From JAAYXE01 sp964391195 (GTDB lineage: Bacteria > Chloroflexota > Anaerolineae > Anaerolineales > UBA4823), in contig CAYMLG010000007.1 of assembly GCA_964391195.1 (NCBI GenBank), forward strand, positions 1-64,000: a stretch of DNA of 64,000 bases. Direction: 5' to 3'. This document shows, one piece after another, positions 57,179 to 64,000 of the stretch (the first letter of the stretch is position 1; each line of letters opens with the position of its first letter). Below the pieces are notes generated by a model. It was not told the DNA's origin. It made no database searches and saw only the letters and a list, made by a program, of their open reading frames with translations. The translations under genes and the position numbers were made by a program.

Positions 57179-58069
57179 ATGTTGAACAATAAATCACTGC
57201 TGGGGGTACTGCTCGTGCTCGCCCTGCTGAGCCTCTCCTGCCGTGCCGTCCAGGCCCCGTTCAACCGCATCGACCGCATCGACCGGGTCGAGGTCGGTGA
57301 GACGGTCACCGATGAAATCGAGGTGGAGGCGCCCGATACGGATGGCGAAGTGGAAGTCGAACTATCTTTTGGCGCCGGATCCTTGAACCTGAACCCGGGC
57401 GCCGGGAGCACCCTCATTTCAGGCACCGCCACTTACAATGTCGCTGAACTGAAGCCAGATGTGAGCACGTCCGGGAACCGGGTGAAGCTCTCACCCAGAG
57501 ATACCGATTTCGGCCTGGGTGGGATTAGGGAGTTATCTGGTGACGTGCGGAATGAATGGGACCTCGAGCTGGGGGATCAGATGATGGACCTGACCATCGA
57601 GGCCGGAGCCTACCGCGGTTCTTTCGAGCTTGGCGGATTGTCCATCACTTCTCTGGATGTTAGTGATGGGGCGGCGGATGTCGATCTGTCGTTCTCGGAG
57701 CCGAACCTGGTCGAGATGGATCGGTTCAGGTACCGCACCGGCGCCTCGAGCGTTGATTTCTTTGGGCTGGCAAACGCCAATTTCGCCGAAATGATTTTCA
57801 ACGGCGGCGCGGGGGATTACCGCCTGGACTTTTCGGGTGAACTGCAGCGCGATGCCGATATTGATATCGAAGCCGGGATCAGCCAGATCACGATCATTAT
57901 TCCGGAAGGCACGGCCGCGGTCGTCAACCTCTCCAGCGGTTTCTCGAATGTGGACACAGTTGGGGATTGGACCCAGTCCGGGGATACCTACACCCTGGAA
58001 GGAGAAGGCCCGGTGCTGACCTTTGACATCGATCTTGCGGCAGGGAACTTGAATCTGGAAACGCGCTAG
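57179..58069 (+). CDS. Toast_rack-family protein with lipoprotein-like signal
   Basis: This 296-residue protein has a signal sequence (MLNNKSLLGVLLVLALLSLSC) whose Cys near residue 21 could be lipidated, although the box SLSC is not ideal. The ATG at 57179 follows GGAGG at four bases; the upstream frame is not used. The mature part is a beta-rich repeat domain (FGAGSLNLNPGAG, DGAADVDLSFSEP, NGGAGDYRLDFSG, EAGISQITIIIPEG) of the toast_rack/DUF2154-like type, related to the divergent LiaF-like protein. A structural or envelope-stress role is inferred. A terminator follows. Confidence 0.8.
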   Translation: MLNNKSLLGVLLVLALLSLSCRAVQAPFNRIDRIDRVEVGETVTDEIEVEAPDTDGEVEVELSFGAGSLNLNPGAGSTLISGTATYNVAELKPDVSTSGNRVKLSPRDTDFGLGGIRELSGDVRNEWDLELGDQMMDLTIEAGAYRGSFELGGLSITSLDVSDGAADVDLSFSEPNLVEMDRFRYRTGASSVDFFGLANANFAEMIFNGGAGDYRLDFSGELQRDADIDIEAGISQITIIIPEGTAAVVNLSSGFSNVDTVGDWTQSGDTYTLEGEGPVLTFDIDLAAGNLNLETR

Positions 58070-58086
58070 TGAAGCGCTTGGATGAA

Positions 58087-58141
58087 AAAATCTCATTGTG
58101 TGCCAACCGGCTCACCATCCGGCTGGACACAATGAGATTTT
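58087..58141. terminator. Terminator between convergent genes
   Basis: Perfect 15-bp arms (58087-58101 and 58127-58141, AAAATCTCATTGTGT against its complement) enclose a second CCAACCGG/CCGGCTGG stem. The T-rich tail works on both strands. It ends the toast_rack gene and faces the ferredoxin gene. Confidence 0.85.
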
Positions 58142-58268
58142 ATGTTTTACTCCGTGAATAGGATGAAGGGCATGCGTAGCATGCAATTTTTCGCTGTAAT
58201 TTTAGTCAGGCGAGAATAAGCCCTTCAACCGTAGCCCGGGTCGTAATTCCGTCGTTCTGGCTGCCGGA

Positions 58269-58667
58269 TTATTCGAGGGCGCTGTAACCAGGACCACTCT
58301 GGAAATAATCATAATTCGGCTGGATATCTTCGGTCAGGTCGATAATTTCCCCTGCCTCAAGCTGGCGGACGGTATTCAAGACAACTGGCTCGCCGTGGTG
58401 GTTCGTACCTTCCCAATGACCGGTAAAACCTACACGGCTGAGGTATTCACCGCCCTGGGCGGTGTAGCCCTGCGGAACTTCATCTTCAGGGAAAATTGCT
58501 TCGTACGGACATTCTGGGATGCAGGCCCCGCAGTCAATGCAGGTATCGGGATCGATATAGTACCAGGGCCATTCCTCGACCGGTTTTCCCGGGACGATAC
58601 ATTCTACCGGGCAAACATCGACGCAACCGGAGTCGCGGAGGCAGAGGCTGGTGATAATGTGGGTCAT
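58269..58667 (-). CDS. FdxA-like seven-iron/two-cluster ferredoxin
   Basis: This 132-residue ferredoxin starts at 58667. The first Cys set (CLRDSGCVDVCPVEC, residues about 9-23) has the CxxxxxCxxxCxxxC pattern seen in FdxA-type [3Fe-4S]/[4Fe-4S] proteins. The second, CIDCGACIPECPYEAI (residues about 43-54), is a standard [4Fe-4S] motif. The C-terminal 75 residues form an extension with aromatic and acidic residues. The gene is isolated with its own strong promoter, so it may serve as a soluble electron carrier for several systems, including the oxidoreductase and lipid-synthesis enzymes here. Confidence 0.87.
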   Translation of the reverse strand: MTHIITSLCLRDSGCVDVCPVECIVPGKPVEEWPWYYIDPDTCIDCGACIPECPYEAIFPEDEVPQGYTAQGGEYLSRVGFTGHWEGTNHHGEPVVLNTVRQLEAGEIIDLTEDIQPNYDYFQSGPGYSALE

Positions 58668-58771
58668 AAATTGTTCCTCCTCATGGGTCTTTTATGAACA
58701 GCAGGTATATCAACAACCAGGAAAAGGTGGATTGCACGCAATGCATTCTCCCAGAATCCCACCTTGCCGAA

Positions 58772-58800
58772 ATTGTAGCCTCCCACTTTGCCTTTGTCAA
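58772..58800 (-). promoter_or_regulatory. Strong promoter of the ferredoxin gene
   Basis: Minus strand: TTGACA (complement of 58795-58800), 17 bases, TACAAT (complement of 58772-58777). It is one of the two near-consensus promoters in the window. Confidence 0.75.
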
Positions 58801-58835
58801 GCAAGATGTGTTTAATGTTACAATCCGTTAATCAT

Positions 58836-58884
58836 CCCCATGAACGGCTTCCCGATCGTTACCCCCATGAACAATTCCCGATCG
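58836..58884. repeat. Imperfect direct repeat upstream of the DMT permease
   Basis: CCCCATGAACGGCTTCCCGATCG (58836-58858, split for landmarks as CCCCATGAAC and TTCCCGATCG) recurs at 58863-58884 as CCCCATGAAC-AA-TTCCCGATCG, with a 27-base period. It lies directly before the permease start at 58893 and could be an operator pair or a local duplication. Confidence 0.55.
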
Positions 58885-58892
58885 CCATTTAG

Positions 58893-59831
58893 ATGAACCC
58901 TTCGCAGTCCCGACCGGTCACCCCGATCCTGGCCCTGGCAGCCGCCATTCTGGCTGTATCCACCGCGGCGATCTTTATCCGTTTTGCCCAGGCATACGCC
59001 TCGTCCCTGGTTATCGCTGCCTACCGGCTCTCTCTGGCTGTGATCCTACTCTCCCCGATTGCTTTCTTCAAATACCGGAAGGAACTGGGCGGTTTGAAAG
59101 GTCGGGATTTAGGCTTAGCCCTGCTTTCTGGATTGTTCCTGGCGTTACATTTCGCCGCCTGGATCAGTTCCCTGGAATACACTTCGGTCGCCAGTTCGGT
59201 GGTGCTGGTGACGACCACACCCCTTTGGGTGGCCTTGCTCACCCCCGTTACATTAAAGGAACCTTTGGGACGGAGGACGCTGTATGGAATGGGGCTGGCG
59301 CTTGTGGGGGGTGTGATCATCGGCCTGAGCGATTCTTGCGCCTGGGCTGCAGGGAGGATATCTTGCCCGCCTGTGGCGGAATTTGTCCGCGGGCAGGCTT
59401 TCATCGGCGACCTGCTGGCGCTGACCGGGGCAATCATGGCCGCGGCCTATCTGCTGATCGGCCGGCGGGTACGCACAAACTTGAGCCTCGTCCCTTACAT
59501 TTTCGTCGTTTATGGTATGTCGGCTGTGGCGCTGGTCCTTGCGGTCGTTGCATCGGGCGAGCCTTTATCCGGCTACCCGCCCCAGGCCTATTTATGGTTA
59601 GTACTCCTGGCTGTAGTCCCCCAGCTATTCGGCCATTCAACCTTCAACTGGGCGCTGCGCTACGTATCCGCGGCATTTGTATCCATCACCCTGCTGGGTG
59701 AACCGGTCGGATCCACGATTCTGGCCTATTTCTTCCTCGATGAGGCGCCGGCAGCCATGAAGATTTTTGGTGCTATACTTATTCTCACCGGGATCGTGAT
59801 CGCCGCCCGTTCAGAGGCCCCCCAATCATAA
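58893..59831 (+). CDS. DMT-superfamily permease (EamA)
   Basis: This 312-residue inner-membrane protein has two EamA repeats of five segments each. Motifs include TAAIFIRFAQAYASSLVIAAYRL near residue 27 (landmark TAAIFIRFA), AAWISSLEYTSVASSVVLVTTTP near 88 (landmark SLEYTSVASS) and, in the second repeat, FVSITLLGEPVGSTILAYFFLDE (landmark LLGEPVGS). Such proteins export metabolites or amino acids; the substrate is unknown. The gene ends with TAA at 59829-59831 and is followed by about 80 bases and the small NUDIX-like remnant. Confidence 0.88.
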   Translation: MNPSQSRPVTPILALAAAILAVSTAAIFIRFAQAYASSLVIAAYRLSLAVILLSPIAFFKYRKELGGLKGRDLGLALLSGLFLALHFAAWISSLEYTSVASSVVLVTTTPLWVALLTPVTLKEPLGRRTLYGMGLALVGGVIIGLSDSCAWAAGRISCPPVAEFVRGQAFIGDLLALTGAIMAAAYLLIGRRVRTNLSLVPYIFVVYGMSAVALVLAVVASGEPLSGYPPQAYLWLVLLAVVPQLFGHSTFNWALRYVSAAFVSITLLGEPVGSTILAYFFLDEAPAAMKIFGAILILTGIVIAARSEAPQS

Positions 59832-59915
59832 GGCGGCGCCGGTCTGCAAAACGGTAATCTGGCCGGCGCCAACACCGGGATTCTCCACGACGGCTAACCG
59901 CTGCTGGCACGATGA

Positions 59916-60050
59916 ATGAACTTTGAAATTTTGCGCCTACCCGGGGACGAGGTTGACGTGGGTGAGGCGCTGGCAGAAGCCGCCCGGAGAGAGGCCAGAG
60001 AAGACCCGCCTGGAAGGCGACCCAATCAGCACCAGGCCTGGAAAGAATAA
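59916..60050 (+). pseudogene. Possible NUDIX hydrolase remnant
   Basis: This 44-codon frame encodes a protein with the pattern LPGDEVDVGEALAEAARRE followed by AREDPPG, close to a NUDIX box (G-x5-E-x7-RE-x-x-E-E-x-G). The second Gly is Asp, and the last acidic pair reads ED with a shifted Gly. The frame has no ribosome binding site, lacks the rest of a NUDIX fold and stops 8 bases before ftsK. It is most likely a decayed gene fragment. Alternatively it is a short leader ORF of ftsK. Confidence 0.4.
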
Positions 60051-60058
60051 CTGCGGTT

Positions 60059-62512
60059 ATGGCGAAGAAGATCGAGAGCAAAGAACCGAAATCGAGCCCC
60101 CCATCGAAACGCGGAGCAAAACCAGAGGTGGGAAAAGCGAAAGCGAGCAGCCGGACGGCGAAAAGCGCTGCGCCCAAGGCTGGACAGGCGAAATCCCGAC
60201 CGGCGAAAGGCGTCGATCCATCTGCTCAACTTCAGCCTTCTCAGCCTTCGTCGCTGCTGGAGCGGGGATTGGCGTTGATCCTGCGCTTCGAGCGGTTCGC
60301 CTGGGATGCCGGCGGCCTGTTGATCCTGACTGTGGCGTTGATGACGCTGCTGGCTGTGCTGTTCCCGAGCTGGGCCAGGGGGGTTTTGATCTCTTGGTGG
60401 GCGGGGACACTTCAGCGGGGGGTCGGTTATGGGACGGTCTGGGTCATTTCCGGCTGCGCAGTGCTCGGATTCTGGATGCTGAGCCGCCGCTACACCCCCC
60501 GCCCGGTACAGATCCCCTGGGGAAAAGTATTGTCCCTGGAAATTGCCGCCCTGGCCTCGCTCGGCCTGCTGTCGGTGATTGGCGGGACTTCTCTGGAGCG
60601 GGTCGAGCAGGGAGTGGATGGCGGAATTGTGGGGTGGGGGATGGCCGAGCTGCTCAGGATCCTGCTGGAACCGGTCGGCCTGGCTGGAAATTTCTGGCGC
60701 GGGCTGCTGCTCGGCGCGGTCTTTGTTTTCTTCGCCATGGCCGGGGTAGGGCTGTTCGACGCGCTGCTGCTGTGGGCGAAACGCGCGAGCGCCGAGGTCG
60801 AAACCGCCGCTGCCCCGGAAGCTACCGCCCTGGACATGGGACCGGCCGTCGCGGAAGCGCCGCTGCCAGGCCAGGCGGGGGAGCTCGGTGGAGCGATGGA
60901 GACCTCCGATCCGACCAGGCAGGAGCGGAGCAAGCGCAAGATCACCCTACCTCCGCAGTTCCGCAAGAACTTCCACCTGCCATCCGAGAAGGAAGCGCGA
61001 GAAGCCGCCCCGCCTCCCCCCAGAGACGATCGCCTGCCACCCCTGAATCTCCTGATCAACGAGCAGTCCTCCAGACCGGATGAGCGCCACATCAACCTGA
61101 CCGCTGGATTAATTGAGAAAACGCTAGCCGAATTCGGTATCCCTGTGCGGGTGGTGGGCTTCCGGGTGGGCCCGACGGTGACTCAATTCGCGGTCGAACC
61201 CGGTTTCCTGGAAAAGGAGAAGCCGGGGACAGAGGGTGAGGTGGACCGCCAGAAGATCCGGGTGGCCAAAATCGCCGGCCTGCACCGCGACCTGGCCCTG
61301 GCCCTATCGGCCGAGCGACTGAGGATCGAGGCCCCGGTCCCTGGACGCCCGTATGTGGGGATCGAGGTGCCCAATTCTCGCACCACCATGGTCCGCCTGC
61401 GCCCGCTGCTCGAGTCGGAAGCTTTCTATAAGATCAATTCTTCCCTGGCGATTGGGCTGGGACGGGATGTCTCCGGCCAGCCGGTGGTGGCCGACCTGGC
61501 CCGGATGCCGCACTTGTTGATCGCCGGGACGACCGGTTCGGGGAAGTCGATCTGCATCGCCGGGCTGACCACCTGCCTGGTGATGAACAACTCGCCGGTC
61601 GACCTGCGCCTGGTGATGATCGACCCGAAGATGGTTGAGTTGGTGCGCTTCAACGGGCTGCCTCACCTGCTAGGGAAGGTCGAAACCGATGTCGAGCGTA
61701 TCCTGGCGGTGCTGCGCTGGACGACGAACGAGATGGACCGCCGGTATAAGCTCCTGGAGGCCTCGCGATCGAGAAATATCGATACCTATAATCGGAAAGC
61801 ACAGCGGCGCAAGGGTGAGGAGCCGCTCCCCCGCCTGGTGATCATGATCGATGAGCTGGCCGATCTGATGATGAATGCCCCCGATCAAACCGAACACAGC
61901 CTGGTGCGCCTGGCACAGATGGCCCGCGCCGTGGGCATCCACCTGGTGGTGGCCACGCAGCGCCCGAGTACGGACGTGGTCACCGGGTTGATCAAAGCCA
62001 ATTTCCCGGCCCGCATCGCATTCGCCGTCGCCTCTTCGATCGATTCACGGGTGATCCTCGACACCCAGGGCGCGGAATCTCTGCTTGGCCGGGGTGATAT
62101 GCTCTTCCTCCCGCCCGAAGCCCCGGCGCCGGTTCGCGCTCAGGGGGCGCTGGTGACCGATCACGAAGTTGAGAAAGTGATCACCTTCTGGCAGAAGACA
62201 CACCCGCCGCAGGAGGCCGAGAAAGCCCCCTGGGACCAGATGCTCGAAGATGAAGCCGTTCTCGCCGACCGGGATGACCTGGTTCAACAGGCGATCCGCA
62301 TCGTCCAGGAGACGCAAAAGGCCAGCGCTTCGATGCTGCAGCGCAGGTTGAAAATCGGCTACCCGAGAGCCGCGCGGCTGATCGATGAGCTCGAGGAGCT
62401 GGGTGTCATCGGCCCACCCCAGGGCGGCGGCCGTGACCGTGAAGTGCTGATCGGGCCGGACGACGATCGTGATTACGATAGCCGTGATTACGAAGCGGAT
62501 GTAGAAACTTAA
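60059..62512 (+). CDS. ftsK: DNA translocase FtsK/SpoIIIE
   Basis: This 817-residue DNA translocase has a charged Lys/Ala/Pro-rich N terminus (1-65), four membrane segments (about 75-240), a Pro/Glu linker, and the motor (about 340-720) with Walker A GTTGSGKS near residue 489, Walker B LPRLVIMIDELADLM (landmark VIMIDELADL), and ARAVGIHLVVATQRPSTDV (landmark ATQRPS). The gamma winged-helix domain (about 740-800; SASMLQRRLKIGYPRAARLID as landmarks MLQRRLKIGY) recognises orientation sequences. Length and layout are standard. It pumps chromosome ends through the division septum. It is followed by a CDP-alcohol phosphatidyltransferase gene. Confidence 0.95.
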   Translation: MAKKIESKEPKSSPPSKRGAKPEVGKAKASSRTAKSAAPKAGQAKSRPAKGVDPSAQLQPSQPSSLLERGLALILRFERFAWDAGGLLILTVALMTLLAVLFPSWARGVLISWWAGTLQRGVGYGTVWVISGCAVLGFWMLSRRYTPRPVQIPWGKVLSLEIAALASLGLLSVIGGTSLERVEQGVDGGIVGWGMAELLRILLEPVGLAGNFWRGLLLGAVFVFFAMAGVGLFDALLLWAKRASAEVETAAAPEATALDMGPAVAEAPLPGQAGELGGAMETSDPTRQERSKRKITLPPQFRKNFHLPSEKEAREAAPPPPRDDRLPPLNLLINEQSSRPDERHINLTAGLIEKTLAEFGIPVRVVGFRVGPTVTQFAVEPGFLEKEKPGTEGEVDRQKIRVAKIAGLHRDLALALSAERLRIEAPVPGRPYVGIEVPNSRTTMVRLRPLLESEAFYKINSSLAIGLGRDVSGQPVVADLARMPHLLIAGTTGSGKSICIAGLTTCLVMNNSPVDLRLVMIDPKMVELVRFNGLPHLLGKVETDVERILAVLRWTTNEMDRRYKLLEASRSRNIDTYNRKAQRRKGEEPLPRLVIMIDELADLMMNAPDQTEHSLVRLAQMARAVGIHLVVATQRPSTDVVTGLIKANFPARIAFAVASSIDSRVILDTQGAESLLGRGDMLFLPPEAPAPVRAQGALVTDHEVEKVITFWQKTHPPQEAEKAPWDQMLEDEAVLADRDDLVQQAIRIVQETQKASASMLQRRLKIGYPRAARLIDELEELGVIGPPQGGGRDREVLIGPDDDRDYDSRDYEADVET

Positions 62513-62648
62513 ACGTAATTCATTATTCACTCAAGGCTATTGACAGCCACACTTCCATACGATAGGATACACCGGCGGTCCGGTTCGAAGAGAGATACGC
62601 CCGCTGAAGAAGGTGATTGATCCACCTCGACCCTATGAACGAAAGGCA

Positions 62649-63287
62649 ATGAATAATTTGGACAGCATAGCCAATAGAAAACAACGGATGACACTCACCG
62701 ACCTGATGCGGGTGCGCTTCAAGGGAGTACTGGACCCGGTCGGAGCTTTCTTCAACCGGCTCGGATTAATGCCCAACACAATGACCATCCTCGGGCTGGT
62801 TGGCAATGTCGTTGGCGCGTATTTCCTGGCCCGGGGCGACTTCACCATCGGGGGCATCATCATCCTCATCATGGGCCCCGTCGATGCCCTGGATGGGACA
62901 ATGGCTCGGTTGAGGGGCATGGCCGGGGAATTCGGCGCATTTGTCGATTCAGTCACCGATCGCTATTCAGAACTGGTGATCTTCGCCGGGCTGCTCTATT
63001 ATTACATCAGCCAGGGAAATGAGTTGGCCACCTTGCTGGTGTATGCTGCGGCTGCCGGTTCTGTGCTGGTCTCCTACAATCGGGCCCGAGCGCAATCCAT
63101 CGGGTATGAGACCAAAGTGGGGATCTTAACCCGCCTGGAGCGTTACCTCGTCCTGGCTCCGGCGTTGATTTTCAACCAACCAATCATTGGCCTGTGGATC
63201 ATTGCCGTACTGGCGAACGTGACCGCTCTGCAACGCATCCTGGACGTGCGCCACCAGGCCTACGAGAAGCGCGACAAGCATCAATAG
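62649..63287 (+). CDS. CDP-alcohol phosphatidyltransferase
   Basis: This membrane phosphatidyltransferase of 212 residues transfers a phosphatidyl group from CDP-diacylglycerol to an alcohol. The ATG at 62649 has AAAGG upstream. The signature DALDGTMAR followed by eight residues, G, three residues, D, three residues and D (GEFGAFVDSVTD) is complete between about residues 78 and 104. About six membrane segments fit the family. The alcohol (glycerol-phosphate, inositol-phosphate or another) is not fixed by the motif; the absence of family-specific regions prevents a symbol. The lgt gene starts 14 bases after it, so the two are cotranscribed lipid-modification genes. Confidence 0.88.
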   Translation: MNNLDSIANRKQRMTLTDLMRVRFKGVLDPVGAFFNRLGLMPNTMTILGLVGNVVGAYFLARGDFTIGGIIILIMGPVDALDGTMARLRGMAGEFGAFVDSVTDRYSELVIFAGLLYYYISQGNELATLLVYAAAAGSVLVSYNRARAQSIGYETKVGILTRLERYLVLAPALIFNQPIIGLWIIAVLANVTALQRILDVRHQAYEKRDKHQ

Positions 63288-63301
63288 CAGAAAGGGATAG
63301 T

Positions 63302-64000
63302 ATGCCAACCGGTTTTGAAATCGGACCTATAACGATTCGTTTCTACGGGATCATCTTGATGTTAGGGGCGCTGGCGGCTGCGTTTCTTGCCGAGCGAGAA
63401 GCCCGGCGCCGGGGGATCGAGAGCGAGATTATCTGGGATGTTTTTGTCTGGGTGCTGATCGGGGGGATCATCGGCGCACGCCTGTGGCACATTTTCACCC
63501 CGCCGCCCTCGATGGTGGCACAGGGGATCACGGTGCAATACTACCTCACCCATCCGCTGGACGCAATCGCCATCTGGCGGGGCGGGGTGGGCATCCCCGG
63601 GGCAGTGATCGGCGGCGTGTTGGCCTTATACTGGTATACCCGGCGAAAGCGTCTGAACTTCCCCACGCTGCTCGATGTGGGCGCCCCCGCGCTGGCCCTG
63701 GGGCAGGCCATTGGTCGCTGGGGAAATTATGTCAACCAGGAGCTGTACGGCGCTCCCACCGATCTCCCTTGGGCGATTTATATCGATGAACAGCACCGCC
63801 TGCCGGAGTTCATGGACCAGGCCTATTACCACCCGGTCTTCTTCTACGAATTCGTGTGGAATCTGCTCAACATGGGATTCCTGCTCTGGGCGGGCCGCCG
63901 CTTAAAAGACCGCCTGCTCCCCGGAGATCTTTTCCTGTTCTACCTGATCATCTATCCCGTCGGTCGCTTCTTTCTTGAATTCTTAAGGCTGGACTCTTCG
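63302..64000 (+). CDS. lgt: Prolipoprotein diacylglyceryl transferase, 3' end cut by window
   Basis: This membrane enzyme transfers diacylglycerol from phosphatidylglycerol to the lipobox Cys of prolipoproteins. About 233 residues are visible. The Lgt signature GRWGNYVNQELYG is near residue 138, with IWRGGVGIPGAVIGG, WYTRR and the HPVFFYEFVWNLLN motif. The ATG follows AAGGG. The gene continues past the window. The substrate-donor link with the preceding phosphatidyltransferase is logical, and the toast_rack lipoprotein candidate at 57179 would be a client. Confidence 0.93.
   Translation, partial: MPTGFEIGPITIRFYGIILMLGALAAAFLAEREARRRGIESEIIWDVFVWVLIGGIIGARLWHIFTPPPSMVAQGITVQYYLTHPLDAIAIWRGGVGIPGAVIGGVLALYWYTRRKRLNFPTLLDVGAPALALGQAIGRWGNYVNQELYGAPTDLPWAIYIDEQHRLPEFMDQAYYHPVFFYEFVWNLLNMGFLLWAGRRLKDRLLPGDLFLFYLIIYPVGRFFLEFLRLDSS

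Overview
The window is about 60 percent G+C and reads as a chromosomal stretch from a member of the Chloroflexota, probably an Anaerolineae-like lineage. This is an inference from several features together: a GerW/YtfJ-type protein beside LiaF-like and toast_rack proteins, a DnaD-type primosome operon, class A RNase P RNA, a cyclic-2,3-diphosphoglycerate-synthetase-like protein, many PAS/GAF sensor kinases with REC domains at the N terminus, and an iterative lipid synthase of the PUFA-synthase type. No 16S rRNA, tRNA, prophage, transposase or CRISPR array is visible, so the placement is tentative.

Layout. 1-3729 (minus): a DmsABC-like molybdopterin oxidoreductase operon, cut at the window edge. 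3890-7473 (minus): a three-subunit biotin-dependent acyl-CoA carboxylase whose biotin carboxylase is unusually divergent. 7674-18863 (minus): a secondary-lipid block with an acyl-CoA dehydrogenase, a giant KS-AT-KS-4xACP-KR-DH synthase of about 2,900 residues, and a phosphopantetheinyl transferase. The carboxylase could supply extender units, the transferase would be expected to prime the carrier domains, and the dehydrogenase could adjust chain saturation. 19259-27423: a lytic transglycosylase, a small unknown gene and a five-gene signalling array (two single-domain response regulators, a REC-GAF-GGDEF cyclase, two REC-PAS histidine kinases). 27751-29781: a CLC channel with CBS and TrkA-C domains. 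30287-35682: a replication operon (dnaB, DnaD-like protein, duplicated DnaC-like loader, small zinc-ribbon protein, cysteine hydrolase) and an upstream bifunctional-nuclease gene. 36163-43101: an atypical winged-helix regulator, an orphan DNA methyltransferase, bioY, a cDPG-synthetase-like protein, argS and rpsT. 43446-43900: rnpB. 44184-50800 (plus): a membrane sensor kinase, EttA, AzlCD, an acetyltransferase and an ADP-ribosylglycohydrolase. 50801-51446: a repeat field. 51447-58667: a polytopic protein, a phosphoesterase, a GerW/LiaF-like envelope operon facing a toast_rack lipoprotein, and a ferredoxin. 58893-64000 (plus): a DMT permease, FtsK, a CDP-alcohol phosphatidyltransferase and the start of lgt.

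The most unexpected signals are the following. (i) All four carrier domains of the synthase have Thr where the phosphopantetheine Ser should be. (ii) One promoter architecture occurs three times (near 19966, 27549 and 48880) with identical spacing; two copies drive short gene-less transcripts that end in hairpins. (iii) A complete small transcription unit upstream of clcA has a consensus promoter, a leader, an 18-codon ORF with a near-perfect ribosome binding site and a terminator. (iv) The helicase loader contains two AAA+ modules in one chain. (v) The biotin carboxylase has changes in its ATP-grasp signature residues.
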